Source: Magnolia sinica
Taxonomy: Eukaryota > Streptophyta > Magnoliopsida > Magnoliales > Magnoliaceae
Reading direction: 5' to 3'
Length of the DNA: 64,000 bases
Assembly (NCBI RefSeq): GCF_029962835.1
Contig: NC_080577.1
Span: 3,968,001 to 4,032,000, forward strand
Of this stretch, positions 13,652 to 25,599 are shown piece after piece; position 1 is the first letter of the stretch; each line of letters begins with the position of its first letter. The notes under the pieces were generated by a model that was not told the origin of the DNA, searched no databases, and saw only the letters and a program-made list of their open reading frames with translations. The position numbers were made by a program, and so were the translations under genes.

Positions 13652-13796
13652 TTATTATTTTTTTTTTTATTTTAGGTTAGCTTGCTATTACACACTGCAC
13701 TGTTAGCCACCCCCACTAGGGATCCATAACAACACCTCAAGTGTTGAAACGATTGTATCTCCACTCGTCTACCAGTTGAGCTATGGATCAGAGTGT
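13652..13796 (-). mobile_element. tRNA-derived SINE, minus, with 18-bp TSD
   Basis: Minus-strand copy starting CACTCTGATCCATAGCTC. It has an A box (TAGCTCAACTGGTAGAC), a diverged B box and the diagnostic block CTAGTGGGGGTGGCTAACAG, ending in an A-rich tail. It is flanked by AGTTGGGGAAGGTCCTTA (13634-13651) and AGTTGGGAAAGGTGCTTA (13797-13814), an 18-bp duplication with two mismatches. Long variable duplications fit LINE-mobilised SINEs. Same family as 22967-23105, 23501-23650 and 34700-34851. Confidence 0.75.
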
Positions 13797-13814
13797 AGTT
13801 GGGAAAGGTGCTTA

Positions 13815-14062
13815 ATCCTTGAGTTTCAATTCATCTTCCACACGGATTCTAATTCAAGCCTTCTCATAACTTCTATTTGATATCCTCAGTTGCTTCAACA
13901 TACATCCTATCATTTTAGGTCTCTCCCTGCGGGCTCCACCGAGAAGTTGAATACTTAGAATGGAACCACGAAAATTTAGAAAGTTTTTAACGGTGGTAAT
14001 CTCTATATCCGAACTGTTTTCTATGGTGTGGCCCACTTGAGTTTTGGATCAATATGATGGGG
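13815..14062. other. Intergenic, no gene
   Basis: Anonymous sequence between a SINE and a hAT MITE. The minus-strand frame 13854-14036 has no recognisable domain. Confidence 0.4.
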
Positions 14063-14070
14063 CACACAAG

Positions 14071-14477
14071 TAGAATTGTACATAAACCAAGTTACCTCAG
14101 TTAACATGCTCGATTCAACTTAGAAAAGTTTGACTTAACTCGGCTTGAAATTGAGTCGAGCTGATTTTTTGAGCTCGAAAAATTTTCGAGCCGAGTTCGA
14201 ACTAGACCGAACTCGACTTGACTCGAACTCAACTTGGTTCGACTCAAATCGGGTTCACTTAGTGTGTGTGTGTGTGTGTGTGTAAACTTAAACTCAACTC
14301 ATAGGCTTGAAAGATCGAGCTCAAGTTTGGCTCGAACTCAACTCGAGTTGGCCTGATGATCGAGCCATGCCAAGCTGCCTAATCAGGCTTTAGGATCAAG
14401 CCGAGCTAAATTCAAGCTTGGGTGGCTTGTTGGCCGAGCTGCCAAGCTTAACTCTGTTCAACTCGTGTACAACTCTA
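14071..14477. mobile_element. hAT-type MITE, TCGAG-rich family, copy 1
   Basis: A 407-bp element with ends TAGAATTGTACA and GTGTACAACTCTA. A perfect 8-bp direct repeat, CACACAAG, flanks it at 14063-14070 and 14478-14485, the hAT target-duplication length. The body is packed with diverged CTCGAAC / TCGAGTT / GAGCTCG words and holds a short (TG)n tract. The ends and body match copies at 21857-22452 and 37261-37795. No coding capacity. Confidence 0.75.
14262..14283. repeat. (TG)n microsatellite
   Basis: Eleven TG dinucleotides inside the hAT MITE. Confidence 0.9.
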
Positions 14478-14564
14478 CACACAAGGCAAATAAATAGACA
14501 TCATCCGCACATTATAAAATTTTCCAATAAAATATTAAAATTCTAGTTCTCTCAATATATTGTG

Positions 14565-14586
14565 TATATATATATATATATATATA
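14565..14586. repeat. (TA)n microsatellite
   Basis: Short TA run in AT-rich intergenic DNA. Confidence 0.85.
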
Positions 14587-15780
14587 GCATATAAAATCAA
14601 TAATAGAAAACAAGTAAATAGTGAAAGTAAAGAGTATAAGATGAAAATTTTGTACATATAGATAAGAGAAATGTTACCCCCACACTTTTTTCTTGCCTAC
14701 ATGTTGCATGTTCAGAATATCGGATCCATGAAAAACATGAACCATGTCATGATGGGTACTTGATATGAAAATCAGTCCAGACCAGTGCTCAAACTTAGAT
14801 TGTTTGGGCCTAATAGGGCTAGGTTTGCTTGTTGCTGGCTTTAGCTTTTTAGATTCGGCTTCACTTTACCAAACAACGCCTTTGACTAATCAAAGAGGGG
14901 TGAAACTACCAACATGCCCTCAAATTTTTATTTTTATTTTTATTTCTTTAAAAGTGGAGTAGTTGAGAATTATGATATCTAAGCCATCTAATATATGTAC
15001 CTCACCATGATGACAAGATGAACACATATCTAGCTATCAAATCATCAAATGTGCTACATGTGAATTTAGATTTTTTGGGTGTATATTATTTTTTTATGCC
15101 ATGGTCTACTTTATTAGATCATCCAAATTTTGTAATCATCTAATTATCATGATGGGTTATACTTGTTGAAAGGATTAGATGTCATACATGTAACACATGA
15201 GCCCAACAATTCTCGTCTCGACTAACTATTAAAGAAATAAAGAGGTATTTTGGTTATTTTATTCCTTAACAAACACCTTGAAATTTAGATAAATTAGGGC
15301 ACTATTTGGTCAATTACAATTAGTGAGGAATTTTATGGTAAAGTTTCAATTATTAGGAACAAAGAGAAGTGCGCATCTAATAGAAATGGGAGGATCCGAT
15401 GCTTAAACATGAGATGAAGATGTTTTAGTACAAGTTAAAGCATCTACTGTAGCATTACTTTCCTTCATTATTACACCCCTAAATAAGGTGAGAATTAATG
15501 GAGAATTTGAAGGTGATGTGGTGTTTTAAAATGTGATAGAGACAAGCCTAAAATGCATTGCCACAAATATCATTGAGATTTTGAAAATCTTACTATATAA
15601 GATTGAAAGATATTATTAAAAAAAATAACAACTAGAGATTTTCAAATTTTCAAAGTTGCATAATTTTCTTGATTTTTTGCAGGATTATCAAGATTTTAAG
15701 GGAAAAATAATTTCAAAGTCAGAATAATTCAGCTAATACATTTATATTCATTTTTTTAATTAATTTTGTTTAGTAATTTA

Positions 15781-15823
<43 letters not shown>

Positions 15824-16072
15824 GATATTTTCCTGACAGTGTTACAAGGAATTCCTGAGTCTAGAAACTACAACGAGATTTGTTAATATGCTTGAATCCC
15901 TTCGAACGGAAATTGAATCGTATCAATGTCAACATGGCTTGCTTTGGAACTTTGGGTGCAGGGTCGTACATGTATCTCGTACATCTCGCGATATGATCTC
16001 CTCCAATTTCTCGGCTTGATGGTATCTCGATTATTTCACGTCCAAAATCCCCCGCAGGAAATTGGATTATCG
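14587..16072. other. Intergenic AT-rich region, no gene
   Basis: No domain-bearing frame. Contains a (TA)n run at 15783-15818 and one stretch (14950-15220) with CACCATGATG-type words suggesting an eroded MITE. Confidence 0.45.
15783..15818. repeat. (TA)n microsatellite
   Basis: Uninterrupted TA dinucleotide run of about 36 bp. Confidence 0.95.
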
Positions 16073-16528
16073 TACTGAGTAAACTCAGTTGGGCCATGTT
16101 GAATGTATGTGGTTTATCTACACCGTCCATTCATATTTTCATCTAATTTAAGGGGTTGAGCCCAAAATTGAAGTATATCCAAAGATCAAGTGGATCATTC
16201 CACAAGGAAACAGTGGGGATAATGATTTCCATTATTGAAACCTTTCTTGGCCGCACAGTGATGTTTATTTGTCATCCAACTTGTTAGCAAGATCATGCAG
16301 ACATGAATGAAGGGAAAACACAAATATAAACTTGATCCAAAACTTCTGTGGCCCCCAACAATTTTTCAACGGTGGACGTTGAATTCAAATGTTTCCTGTG
16401 GCATGGTCCATTTCAACATTGCATATGGTTCACTTTTGGGCTGAGGCCCTAAAATTATCCGCTAAAATTAATGGAAAGAGCGGATCAGATACGTAAATCA
16501 TGGTGGACCTCATAGAGTTTACTCAGTA
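16073..16528. mobile_element. MITE with TACTGAGTAAACTC terminal inverted repeats
   Basis: The left end TACTGAGTAAACTC (16073-16086) is the exact reverse complement of the right end GAGTTTACTCAGTA (16515-16528). Between them lies the common interior: CACCGTCCATTCAT, GGGGATAATGATTTCC, TGATCCAAAACTTCTGTGG and TTTTCAACGGTGGACG. No target duplication is visible immediately outside, which may be due to the insertion adjoining its right end. Confidence 0.6.
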
Positions 16529-17392
16529 TTAATGTTGAAAGTTAGGCGTGTTCAACCCAATCGACTCGTGACTGACCCAACATTGAGTTGGGCTTCGGCG
16601 GGATATATTGGGTTTGGTCTTAGGTTTGGACCATGCAAACACTAACCCAATAAAACTTGGGTTGGGCCCAGGTTGAGGTCTCGGGTTGCTCAACCCAACC
16701 CAACCCAACCCAACCCAACCCGACCCGATTAATATATATGCTAGTTATAAATTAATTATAATTGAGTGGGGATCATCTTTGTTGAAGGCATAAAAAGTTC
16801 AAATGATATCAAATTTTATTGGTTCACATCATTCCTGATTGTTGAAACTAACAAGATGCGCTGGATTTCTCTCCTGAATAGATTCTATGATACACTATAT
16901 GACTTTAAAAGAATAATTATCCTACATTTTAACTCGTTTGTTTAGAAAAATTAAATATCTTTATAATAAATATTTACATATATAATTAATAAAATCATAG
17001 GTGTAATAACAAAAATATTAGCATATATCTATCTAACCAACTCGACCGGATCCCGCTTGGGTTGGGTTTTGGTTGAGAATTTTCAACCTAAGGTTATGCT
17101 CATGTCATAAAAAGAGGTTATAAAACAAATGAACAGTTTAGATATAACACATTTGTGTTATTCTCGGTAATTTCAAATAATGGTGGGTATTTCCATTCAG
17201 TGTACCACCGTATTATCAACAAATGAGGGCATTAATCTAATCCCATGGCAACAAAGGACAATTCCTGCCATGGGTAATAATTATGTTTTTTTGAATCCCA
17301 TCCCACCAAATCCCCTCTAATCCCACTGCCCAAACAGACCCTTAGGTTGGGCCAGGGTTGACCACCAACCTGGCCCAGCCCGCCCAACTTCA
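16529..17392. mobile_element. Composite insertion flanked by TACTCAGTA, AACCC-rich
   Basis: The 9-mer TACTCAGTA lies at 16520-16528 and again at 17393-17401, so the 864 bp between could be an insertion with a 9-bp duplication. The interior begins with AACCC-rich sequence, including a short (AACCC)n tract at about 16690-16722. It ends with a half copy (about 17120-17341) of the Tourist-like element annotated at 39205-39807. Terminal inverted repeats are weak, so this may be coincidence plus nested debris. Confidence 0.35.
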
Positions 17393-17401
17393 TACTCAGT
17401 A

Positions 17402-17880
17402 CACTAGGGTACCTGTTTTAACGAAGCGGAGAAAACACCCCCGTTTCGGCCCCTTCATATTGTGTGTGCTACATCCACTCCGTTCATCAGGTGCATCCCT
17501 CTATCTTAGGTCGTGAGAGATGAAATAAGCCTGATCCACGACTCTGATGCGACCTAGTCATGAAATTACAGGTTTTAGACATTATTGTACATTGTTAGAT
17601 ATGGTGGCCCAGGTGAGCTGCACATCGAACTGATTTTTTGAATATAAGGTGTACATGAGATGATTAACTTGATGGAAGGAGCAGATTTCATATTCGTAAT
17701 ATGGTGGGCCTCTCTAAGCCTGGCTGTTTTGCAGGCTGCTTTATACTTCCAGATGTTGCAGAGGAATCTGGTACCCTCAATTATGACGCTGACTGGCTGT
17801 GACCCGGATTCAGTCAGGTGGGTGCGACTCTGACCGCGGGACCACCTCAATGTATACACTTCATATCCACGCGGTGCAGG
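17402..17880. other. Intergenic, eroded MITE pieces
   Basis: Contains CATCCACTCCGTTCATCAGG near 17470 and AATATGGTGGGCCTC near 17700, blocks of the dispersed MITE vocabulary, in a diverged context without clear ends. No gene. Confidence 0.4.
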
Positions 17881-18008
17881 TTTTTTTTTTTTCTTTTTCT
17901 TTTTCTTTTTTCTTTTTTATCACACGCCCTGCACTCACGTCACATTCACAATCGGTGCTCGAACCATGACCTCGTGTTCAAACTCTCATGAGTCTACTAT
18001 TGCAGTAT
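17881..18008 (-). mobile_element. tRNA-derived SINE, Au-like, minus orientation
   Basis: The plus strand shows a T-rich stretch (17881-17920), the complement of a 3' tail, then a minus-strand pol III-like head with GAACACGAGGTCATGG and GAGCACCGATTG. Possible weak flanking duplication around CACGCGGTGCA and TACACCGTGCA. Confidence 0.45.
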
Positions 18009-18695
18009 AACGGTCCCACGCATCTACACCGTGCAACTTATTGAATCCCCACCGTTGCATTCTTCTTAGGGCTACCAAGATGGTTATTTGTTATGGGACT
18101 TGTTGTTAAGGCTATATATATATACATAAATAATAATAATAATAAGTCGCATAGGCATGGATGAAAGGAAAATACAAATACTGATCCAATTTTTTTCACC
18201 TTCTGATAAGCTTTTAAAAGTGGAAATTCAATTTCTAATGTGTGGGCCCTCAATTTTTTTAAGCTTTTAAGACATACCCATCTAGAAGGGTCTACTGACT
18301 GTCAAAATTGGACCCCTAAAAAATCGAACTGATTACCAGGTGGACCACCATATGAATTTGGAGAATTTTGGGTGGCTGTTAATTTTGTGTCGTGGTCCAC
18401 TCAACGACTTGATAGGGCTGATTCTTGTAAACTTCCATCATCATAGTGGGGCTCACCTAATGAGCGGATTGGATGGAATACACACAATATGGTGGGACCC
18501 ATGTAAGCAGGTGAGTAGGTGAATCACTTGCTGGATAAGCTTCTTCGAAACAGAATTTCAGGCTGGCACTCAGCCGCTGAAATTCTCGAGGAACTAAAAA
18601 GGAAGGGTTGAGATTCTCCAAAAAGAACCCGTCACTCTCGATGAATGAGCCAAATGTATGTAGTCATCTTTTTGACGCTTTGCATCTGAGTATTG
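18009..18695. other. Intergenic, MITE fragment at 18250-18510
   Basis: Between 18250 and 18510 are words of the second GGGCCCACC family (CAGGTGGACCACCATATGAA, GGGGCTCACCTAATGAGCGG). The rest is anonymous. The open frame starting at 18608 runs into the MITE that begins at 18705 and is not a gene. Confidence 0.4.
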
Positions 18696-18704
18696 TGGGC
18701 AAGC

Positions 18705-19118
18705 GGACGCGGGTTGCGTCCTACCCCCGCCCCTATCTTGCCCCGAACGGGCAGTTCTGTGGGTGTGCCCACAGTGATGTATCTATTTATCCAAGCCGTC
18801 CATCTATTTTCTCATATCATTTTAAGGCAATAAATGCGAACATAACGCAGTTTCAACGCTCAAGTGGATCACACCAAATAATAATCTTGGTTGCATTAAA
18901 TGCACAAAGCATTAACAGCCAGTTGCATTAAATGCAAGATTCATACATGGTGTGATCCATTTGACGGTTGGATATATCTCATTTTTATGTTATTATCTTA
19001 AAATGATCTTAGAAAAGGGATGAACGTATTGGATAAACGGATAAATCACGGCGGGCCAGCCGACAGAATTGCCCATTCGGGGCTAGAGACGGGTGGGGGT
19101 AGGACGCAATCCGCGTCC
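18705..19118. mobile_element. Mutator-like palindromic MITE with TSD
   Basis: A 414-bp, nearly palindromic element. The left end GGACGCGGGTTGCGTCCTAC pairs with the right end GTAGGACGCAATCCGCGTCC. It is flanked by TGGGCAAGC (18696-18704) and TGGGCAAGA (19119-19127), a 9-bp duplication with one mismatch. The centre holds two ATTAAATGCA units. The same subtype recurs at 63174-63520. Confidence 0.8.
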
Positions 19119-19127
19119 TGGGCAAGA

Positions 19128-21848
19128 ATGTAGCTCTACTTTTCAAACACATCCTTCCAACAATGATCTATAATACCTTTGAGAAAGATCCTCGCTAGAG
19201 TAACTTGTGCGAGTAAACCGTACGTGTGCCTATCGCTAAACAAGAACTACGTATGTAAGATCCATACCGTCCATGAGTCCCTTTACATTATTTTATATGT
19301 GAATTCAAAATTTTAGGAAGATAAAAATCTCATATGGGCCACACTATTGAGAACGGTTGGGATGGTGACAACCATTGTTAGTTATGAGTGGGTATAACTG
19401 TAGTTTTTTTATGCCATCCAACCCATTAATATAATGTACCTCATCGATATGAAATAACTCAAGAAAATTAATAATATTTAAAAACTAATATGGGCCACAA
19501 GAAGTGAATCTATAATTTTAAGTCATGATTTTACACTGATGCATGTAGTGTGGCCTAATTGAGGTTTTGATCATTCTTATTGTTTGTTTCAATGCCAAAA
19601 AAATATTTTTTTCACCTCATGTACGGGATGGATTTTATTTAAATTAAGCATTTACGTGTATATCAGCGTTAGGTACACCCCTTGTACCTACACTCGCTTT
19701 TCGTTCTTAAAATGGGAATAGAGATAGCATAGAGACGCCGTCGACGGAAGGATGATTGTGACAACGCATACCTGTAATACATCTTCGGAATTGCTATTGG
19801 AATTGCTTTGACACATGGGCCCCACACGGTCTATGTCACTTTTGTATTATTTGCATTTGCTAATAATTTTATTAAAAATAAAATAAAATAAAATAAGAGT
19901 GGAATCAACCATATAGTAACGTGTGGTAGTGTAAGCCTCTGTGGGGCCTACTGTAATGTTTACATCAGATCGATCCTGTCCACTAGGTGGATCCTTTGAT
20001 ATAAGACTATTGGATAAAAAACGAACCAGATTGGTAACTTAGGTTTACTGCCCCACGGATAAAAATGGGGAGGAGATCCCTAATTAATGAAACCTTTGAA
20101 ATTTTTTCTGGAGCCCACCATGCTGTGAATATGCCATTGGACCGGTGATCTGATGCAGGCTAAAAGGATGAAGTAAGAGACCATATATCAAGCCATTTTA
20201 AGACGCAGGTGGGCCACACTTATAATCATATAGATATTATGAATGATTTTCTGCTCTCCCATTTGGTGTGGCCCAATTAAGTTTCTGATCAACTGAATTT
20301 TAGGCTCAGGGGTGAATACAATGGCACACACATGATGGACGGAAAGGATTTGTCCCATAGAATCACAGCCGGGGACCCACTTAGATCGATGCTACAAAAA
20401 AGCCTCCCATGGACCCTGCGGGAATTTCTATCAAAAAACACCACATGATAGAGACGTGATGTGGACAAAAGTAAAGTGCAATGGAATTCAGCCATCTGGA
20501 CAATTGATGGCTATGTGAGTTGTCCAATATTGCAGCGGCCCAAGCGTACTTGACAGAAGGTATATGTTGGTGGGCCATGCCACAGCACTTATGCGAAAGC
20601 ACCACCTTCATGGCATGATATGGTGCACTTGTATGTGCCATGTACAAGATGCCGCGTGGTACTAGCATGTCATGACTTGTTGTATCTGCACCCTGCAATG
20701 CTGTCTTGTTTTGCCAGCTTAAAATCATTGCATCGAGTATCTTATCATTCACCACCGTTGAGTCAGTCTTCTCCTACAGTGTACTGCATGGAGGCCATTG
20801 TAGCAATACAGCTGTATATTTCATGGACGGGTTTTGTAAAATGCAGTCCAGCGCTTTATGAAAGCTCCATTTGTGCCTCTAATGAATGGGACTCTTAGGG
20901 AAAAAGACAATGTCTCATCTTGGAATCTTTCTTTTTCATAATAAGGTCACGTCGTTATGCACGAACATGGTGCTTCATCAATAGTTTTGATTCAATCTCG
21001 AAACTTTAAAACTTAAGTTGAAACATTTTTAAAAGTAAGCTAGCTCCCGAGCGATAAGATTCTAAGAATCCCTATCCATATAAGTGTCATAAGACCGAAT
21101 CCATTCATAAGAGACGTACCACTGCATATGGATGTTGTGGCTTTCAAATCAGGTTGTTCAAACGGTAAGGCGGGCCAAAGTTTAGGAAACAAATGTATGG
21201 TTGAGAAAAATATTACTTTGCTCATCCATACGTTTATTATTAACTCAATGACACACATGTCACATTTCAATACTAAGGTCATGGGTTCAAGTGCTCATGC
21301 AGTGTATGTTTAAATAAATAAAAAATAAAATAAAAAGAAAACCTTTGAGATTTATTTGCTAGGTGGACAAGATGTATACAGTAGGGCATGAACATCTGCA
21401 TAGTCAAATCTACCTTATGAATGGCTTGGATTTGGAAACCACTTTCATATGTGTGAGAGACTTTGATGCTACATGGATGATGCGCACAGGCACTTAGAAA
21501 TTGCACACATGGACACATATATGTCATTATGTAGTGTACCTTGTGAATTTATATGCTATATGCCAAAACTTAGGTAATAGGTCGACTGAGGGAATCATAA
21601 ATTTGCATTGACCTTTAGAAATATTTTAACCGTCCATTTTCTGGCACGAGTTCAATCTACCTGACCCACGGATGAATCTTGTTTTATGTTGAGCGTGAAT
21701 AGTTGCCAAATCCTCCAACATGCATGTCAACCATGGATCAGTACTAATGCTACAAGCCCTTTCCTTGGCCCTTTCAATAAGAAAAGAGTTCTTATCATCT
21801 AGAAAATGTAGACCTATATTACGTCTTGCTTTTCCAGCTCATCATGAT
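19128..21848. other. Intergenic, no gene
   Basis: No reading frame with a domain. There are scattered eroded repeat words, including GTGGGCCACACTTATAATC near 20200. A weak Au-SINE-like piece at about 21240-21330 has a B-box-like ATGGGTTCAAGTGCTC followed by an A-rich tail. The overlapping open frames around 20289-20898 are on opposite strands and unsupported. Confidence 0.45.
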
Positions 21849-21856
21849 AACTTAGC

Positions 21857-22452
21857 TAGGGCTGTACACGAACCGAGCTAGCTCGGTTAGCTTGCTCGAC
21901 TCGACTCGAAAAAGCTCAATTCGACTTGGTTCGAATCTAAGTTTGAGCCGAGTTGAGCTGATTTTTTGAGCTCGAAAATGAGTTCCAACCGAGTTTGAGC
22001 AAGCCCCAACTTGACTCGACTCGGATCGAATCTAGCTTGAATCGAACCGGTTCAGTGACTTGGTTACTTTGCCATTGATGTTGCTTACCAAGTGTTTGAT
22101 AAAATGACTCAAGGAAGTGTGGTTGGCGGCAAGGAAGGTATGTACATGAAACAAATACTTTTTTTTTTCTTGGTTTTTATGTTGCTTAGAAGGTGTTTGA
22201 TAAAATATCTGTAAAACCATTGCATCTGTTTCACATACAAATGGATTTTGAAGGTACAGTCCAGGTGTTTGTGGAAATGCCTCAACGGTGAACTTGGCTC
22301 GATCTTGGCTCGAACTCGGCCTGAGCTATCCCGAGCTACTGACCAAACCAAGTCGAGCTGCCCAGCCAAGCTCAAGGACCAAGCCGAGCCGAGTTCAAGC
22401 TGAGGTTAGCTAATGGCCGAGTCGAGTCAAGCTAGCTCAATATACACCCCTA
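21857..22452. mobile_element. hAT-type MITE, TCGAG-rich family, copy 2
   Basis: A 596-bp element running from TAGGGCTGTACACG to ATACACCCCTA. Flanked by a perfect 8-bp duplication, AACTTAGC, at 21849-21856 and 22453-22460. Subterminal regions are dense in GAGCTCG / CGAGTCGAG words on both strands. The middle (about 22060-22290) is a unique core shared, in inverted orientation, with the copy at 37261-37795. The core has short open frames but no known domain. Confidence 0.85.
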
Positions 22453-22460
22453 AACTTAGC

Positions 22461-22966
22461 CGTATCCACTTCTTTGCATGCAATCCCTTTGAATTTTCCT
22501 CACCAATCCATGCAGCTTTCATGGAAGCATAAGGATTAGAAAGGTCAGATAAAATAAAATTATAAAAAAAAAAAAAAAGATTCCTGGGCTACTATATATA
22601 ATATTTGTGTGACATTTACTTCATACATCAGTTGTGATACGTCACGTTAGGACATCAGCACAAACGAAATAAATCTAAAATTTAAATGGTCCACAGCATC
22701 AGGAAATGTGAAGAATAATTTCCCATCATTAAAATTCCTTCCATAACACCTTTTCTTTTCTTTTCTCTTAATGATTATAGCTCCTACCCTCCTCGCCTCC
22801 CTTGCCCCAGAATCCTCCATCGTTCATATCCATTGCAGGGTGTTACTCCATTTAGTTAAAACATAACTCGAGGTACTAAATTCCTAATAAGAGTCTGTAC
22901 ACCGTCCATTTTTTTTTAATAGCACTGGATCACTTATAGTAGTGGCACCTTTAAATGCATAGACCC
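22461..22966. other. Intergenic, no gene
   Basis: Anonymous, with a poly-A run at about 22561-22577. No gene. Confidence 0.45.
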
Positions 22967-23105
22967 TAATCCATAGCTCACGTGGTTAACTGAGTAAAAC
23001 TACCTCGTTTGAATGCTGAGGTCTTGGTACCGATTCCCAGGTGGGGGTGGCTAACAGTGGAGTGTGTACTAACAATGTAACTAAAAAAAAACAAAAACAA
23101 AAACA
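22967..23105 (+). mobile_element. tRNA-derived SINE, plus orientation
   Basis: Ordered match to the SINE at 23501: CCTAATCCATAGCTCACGTG (A-box region), CTACCTCGTTTGAATGCTGA, GGTCTTGGTACCGATTCCCA (B-box region), GGTGGGGGTGGCTAACAGTG, then an A-rich tail. No target duplication recognised. Confidence 0.65.
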
Positions 23106-23483
23106 CTAACTGGCCAGACCATTCATCATTAGCTGGGGTTCACTACCGAGCCAGGCCAAAGATGGATGGGACCATTGGATTAGTGTTATTTTTTCATGGG
23201 ATTCCATTGACAATGACCGGAGAGAAACAGACGATTAGATGGATTGGAGCATTCACGGAGTAGGAATTGAATCGGATTCCAGCCTTGCTTGACTACCAAA
23301 AGAAAGTCACTCGTTTAAGAGATCTAGCCTTCTCATCCGTGTATGTCCTTCTTCCTAGAATGGAGTGGCCCTCTCAACAAGTGGACCACGTGCGTTCGAA
23401 ACAATGGATGGCTAAACGATAGACAGCTGTCCACTTCTAACTTACTTGTGTGGCTTACCTGGTCGAGTATATAATCCGATGAT
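23106..23483. other. Intergenic, no gene
   Basis: Anonymous sequence between two SINEs of the same family. No supported frame or defined repeat. Confidence 0.4.
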
Positions 23484-23500
23484 AATCAGATGATCGGATT

Positions 23501-23650
23501 CCACCCTGATCCATAGCTCTAACTGGTAGACTGAGTGGAGATACCTCGTTTCAACAATTGAGGTCTTGGTATCTATCCCTAGTGGGGGTGGCTAACAGTA
23601 GAGTGTGTACCAACAAGCTAACCCGAACAAAACAAAAATAAAAAATAAAA
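23501..23650 (+). mobile_element. tRNA-derived SINE, plus, with perfect 17-bp TSD
   Basis: Best-preserved copy of the family. It has a CACCCTGATCC head, an A box TAGCTCTAACTGGTAGAC, a B-box-like GGTATCTATCCCTA, the block GTGGGGGTGGCTAACAG and an A-rich tail with AAATAAA units. It is flanked by AATCAGATGATCGGATT at 23484-23500 and 23651-23667, a perfect 17-bp duplication that implies fairly recent insertion. Confidence 0.85.
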
Positions 23651-23667
23651 AATCAGATGATCGGATT

Positions 23668-24384
23668 TGATAGCGTATACATGCGCCGCCTTGGCCCGTA
23701 TCACTTTGGAGCACCTGTTAAAGCCGAGCGATTGTTTCAATTTGAGTTAATGAAGCGATGTAGTGGTCCTGGGAGTGACGTGGGCACCTTTTGCGGGAGT
23801 TGACATCTGAAAATGGCATACCTGTCTTTTTGGGAATCTTCGTCTGTACTTGCTCGTGTGAGATGAACAGTGTACTTCCCAGCACACGTGTATGAGATCC
23901 AAGCCATTCATCATGTTCGGTACGCTACAAGCATGCGTATGCACTTGTCTAAATTCGGCATGGTCCATTCATGATGCGGGCCACACTTTTATGGGGAAAA
24001 TGCATTCCTTCCGGAAAAATGACCATATTTTCCTTGTGAATATGTTGACTGTCGGAAGAGTAGGCAGGAGTTATTTCTGGTCCATACGCTACCACTACAG
24101 TTCGCCCTACGTGATAAACGGCCCATATCTCGCACATACAAGCCCCATTCATCTCACACAGCACATTTTCCGTTCCTCTTGTCTTTTGTTTGGGCTACTC
24201 TACTTGTGCCTGGTATAAAATGCGTATTAATCACCTCCAGTGAGGAATATGGAACATGAGATCTTCCCTGTGAACCCCAAATTACATGGGTTACTTATCT
24301 CGAGTGTGTCCCTGCATCCTACATGCTACTCCACTCGATTTTGGTGTGAAAATGCCTCTATAAAGCCTGCCGTGATGTATGGGT
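23668..24384. other. Intergenic, no gene
   Basis: Opposing short frames at 23747-24218 with no domain. No resolved repeat. Confidence 0.45.
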
Positions 24385-24785
24385 TTATCAATACCGTCCA
24401 TTCATTTTTTTCATAAAATACAAGCCCAAAGATGAGGCAAATCCAAGGCTCAAGTGGACCACACTACATGAAGCATAGGCAATAATGCTTCCCATCATTG
24501 AAACCTTTCTAGGGCCCACTGTTATGTTTATTTTCCATCTAACCTGATCATGAGGTCACATAGACTAGGATGAAGGCAAAAAACAAATATTAGGTTGATG
24601 GAAAGCTTCTGCGCTCTCCAGAAATTTTTGATGATGAAAGTTTGATCCCCACTGTGTGGTCCAATTGGGACTTGGATCTGCCTAATTTTTGGTTTTATAT
24701 ATTAAAATGAAATTGAAAAATGGATGTATGGTGTTGATGAACCCATACATAACGGTGGGCGGGGGTAGTACCTAATCCGCGTCCT
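24385..24785. mobile_element. Mutator-like MITE, left end eroded
   Basis: The interior blocks appear in standard order: ATACCGTCCATTCATT, TCAAGTGGACCACACTA, AATAATGCTTCCCATCATTG and ATGGTGTTGATGAACCCATA. The right end reads GGCGGGGGTAGTACCTAATC followed by CGCGTCC. The left terminal repeat has diverged, and no duplication was found. Confidence 0.55.
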
Positions 24786-25149
24786 TTGTGCATAAGACAC
24801 GTGACGAGAACAACGACAAGAGGGAAAATAATAAGGAACATCTTTTAGTGCGCAGACCCACGCGTGAATGTGGGAAACGTTAGCAGGATCGGGTCATTCA
24901 GCTTGATGTGCATTCGTTCAAATCAGTAAGTCCACTCATCTTGTGGCCTTTTTGTTTTTTCTGAAAAGAAAACCGACGTTCCATATTTATTTATTTAGTT
25001 TCTGGAAAGAAAACCAACGTTCCATATTCAACGTACACGTATCACCGGCGTGTTTGAGATGTCGTTGGGCTGTCTGCAATTAGCGTGCAAATATCATTCA
25101 TACAGTTGAAATGAAGAGAGAAATGTGGATGAAAATGACTTGTAGGCAT
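24786..25149. other. Intergenic with a small tandem duplication
   Basis: Two copies of a segment of about 28 bp reading TTCTG(A/G)AAAGAAAACC(G/A) and ending CGTTCCATATT, at 24959-24989 and 25002-25029. No gene. Confidence 0.6.
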
Positions 25150-25425
25150 CGACGCAGCCACTGGATAGTCAGGAATTAGCATATCAATCATCGAACCCGT
25201 GGGTCTACCGTGATGTTTGTGAGAACTTCTATCTCGTTTCATTCATTATTTTTGTGTTTTCAGTTCATTCTTAGATGGCAACGGCAGTCATTTCCTTTTC
25301 CGCCTTTTCCTGTGACCCACTTGAGTTTTCCATCTTTGTCATTTTAAGGCACGTGTCCTAACATAACCAGGCAAAACGGGGTATATTTCTCACAAGCATC
25401 ATAATGATTCAGCAGGCAATCCGCA
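25150..25425. mobile_element. Internally deleted MITE fragment
   Basis: Carries TACCGTGATGTTTGTGAGAA on the left and CTCACAAGCATCATAATG on the right. These ends mirror each other, with a short interior, and the right side finishes in GGCAATCCGCATCC. It looks like a shortened derivative of the type at 438-933. Confidence 0.45.
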
Positions 25426-25599
25426 TCCTCCGTCATCTAACATTCTGAATTTCCGGGCCCGCCGGGGTATTATCCAAAAAGCACAATGAAAGCTTAATCC
25501 TCAACGTTTTAAAGAAGAAAATAAAAAAGTCAATCCATTTGTCTAAACTTAATAGAGGTCCTCTGATCAGCCGTTAGGATTTTCCAACCATTTAGATTT

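Noticed and set aside
16690-16722. (AACCC)n run suggesting an interstitial telomere repeat
   Set aside because: The unit is AACCC, not the plant telomere unit CCCTAAA, and the surroundings are AACCC-rich repeat DNA rather than a telomeric array.
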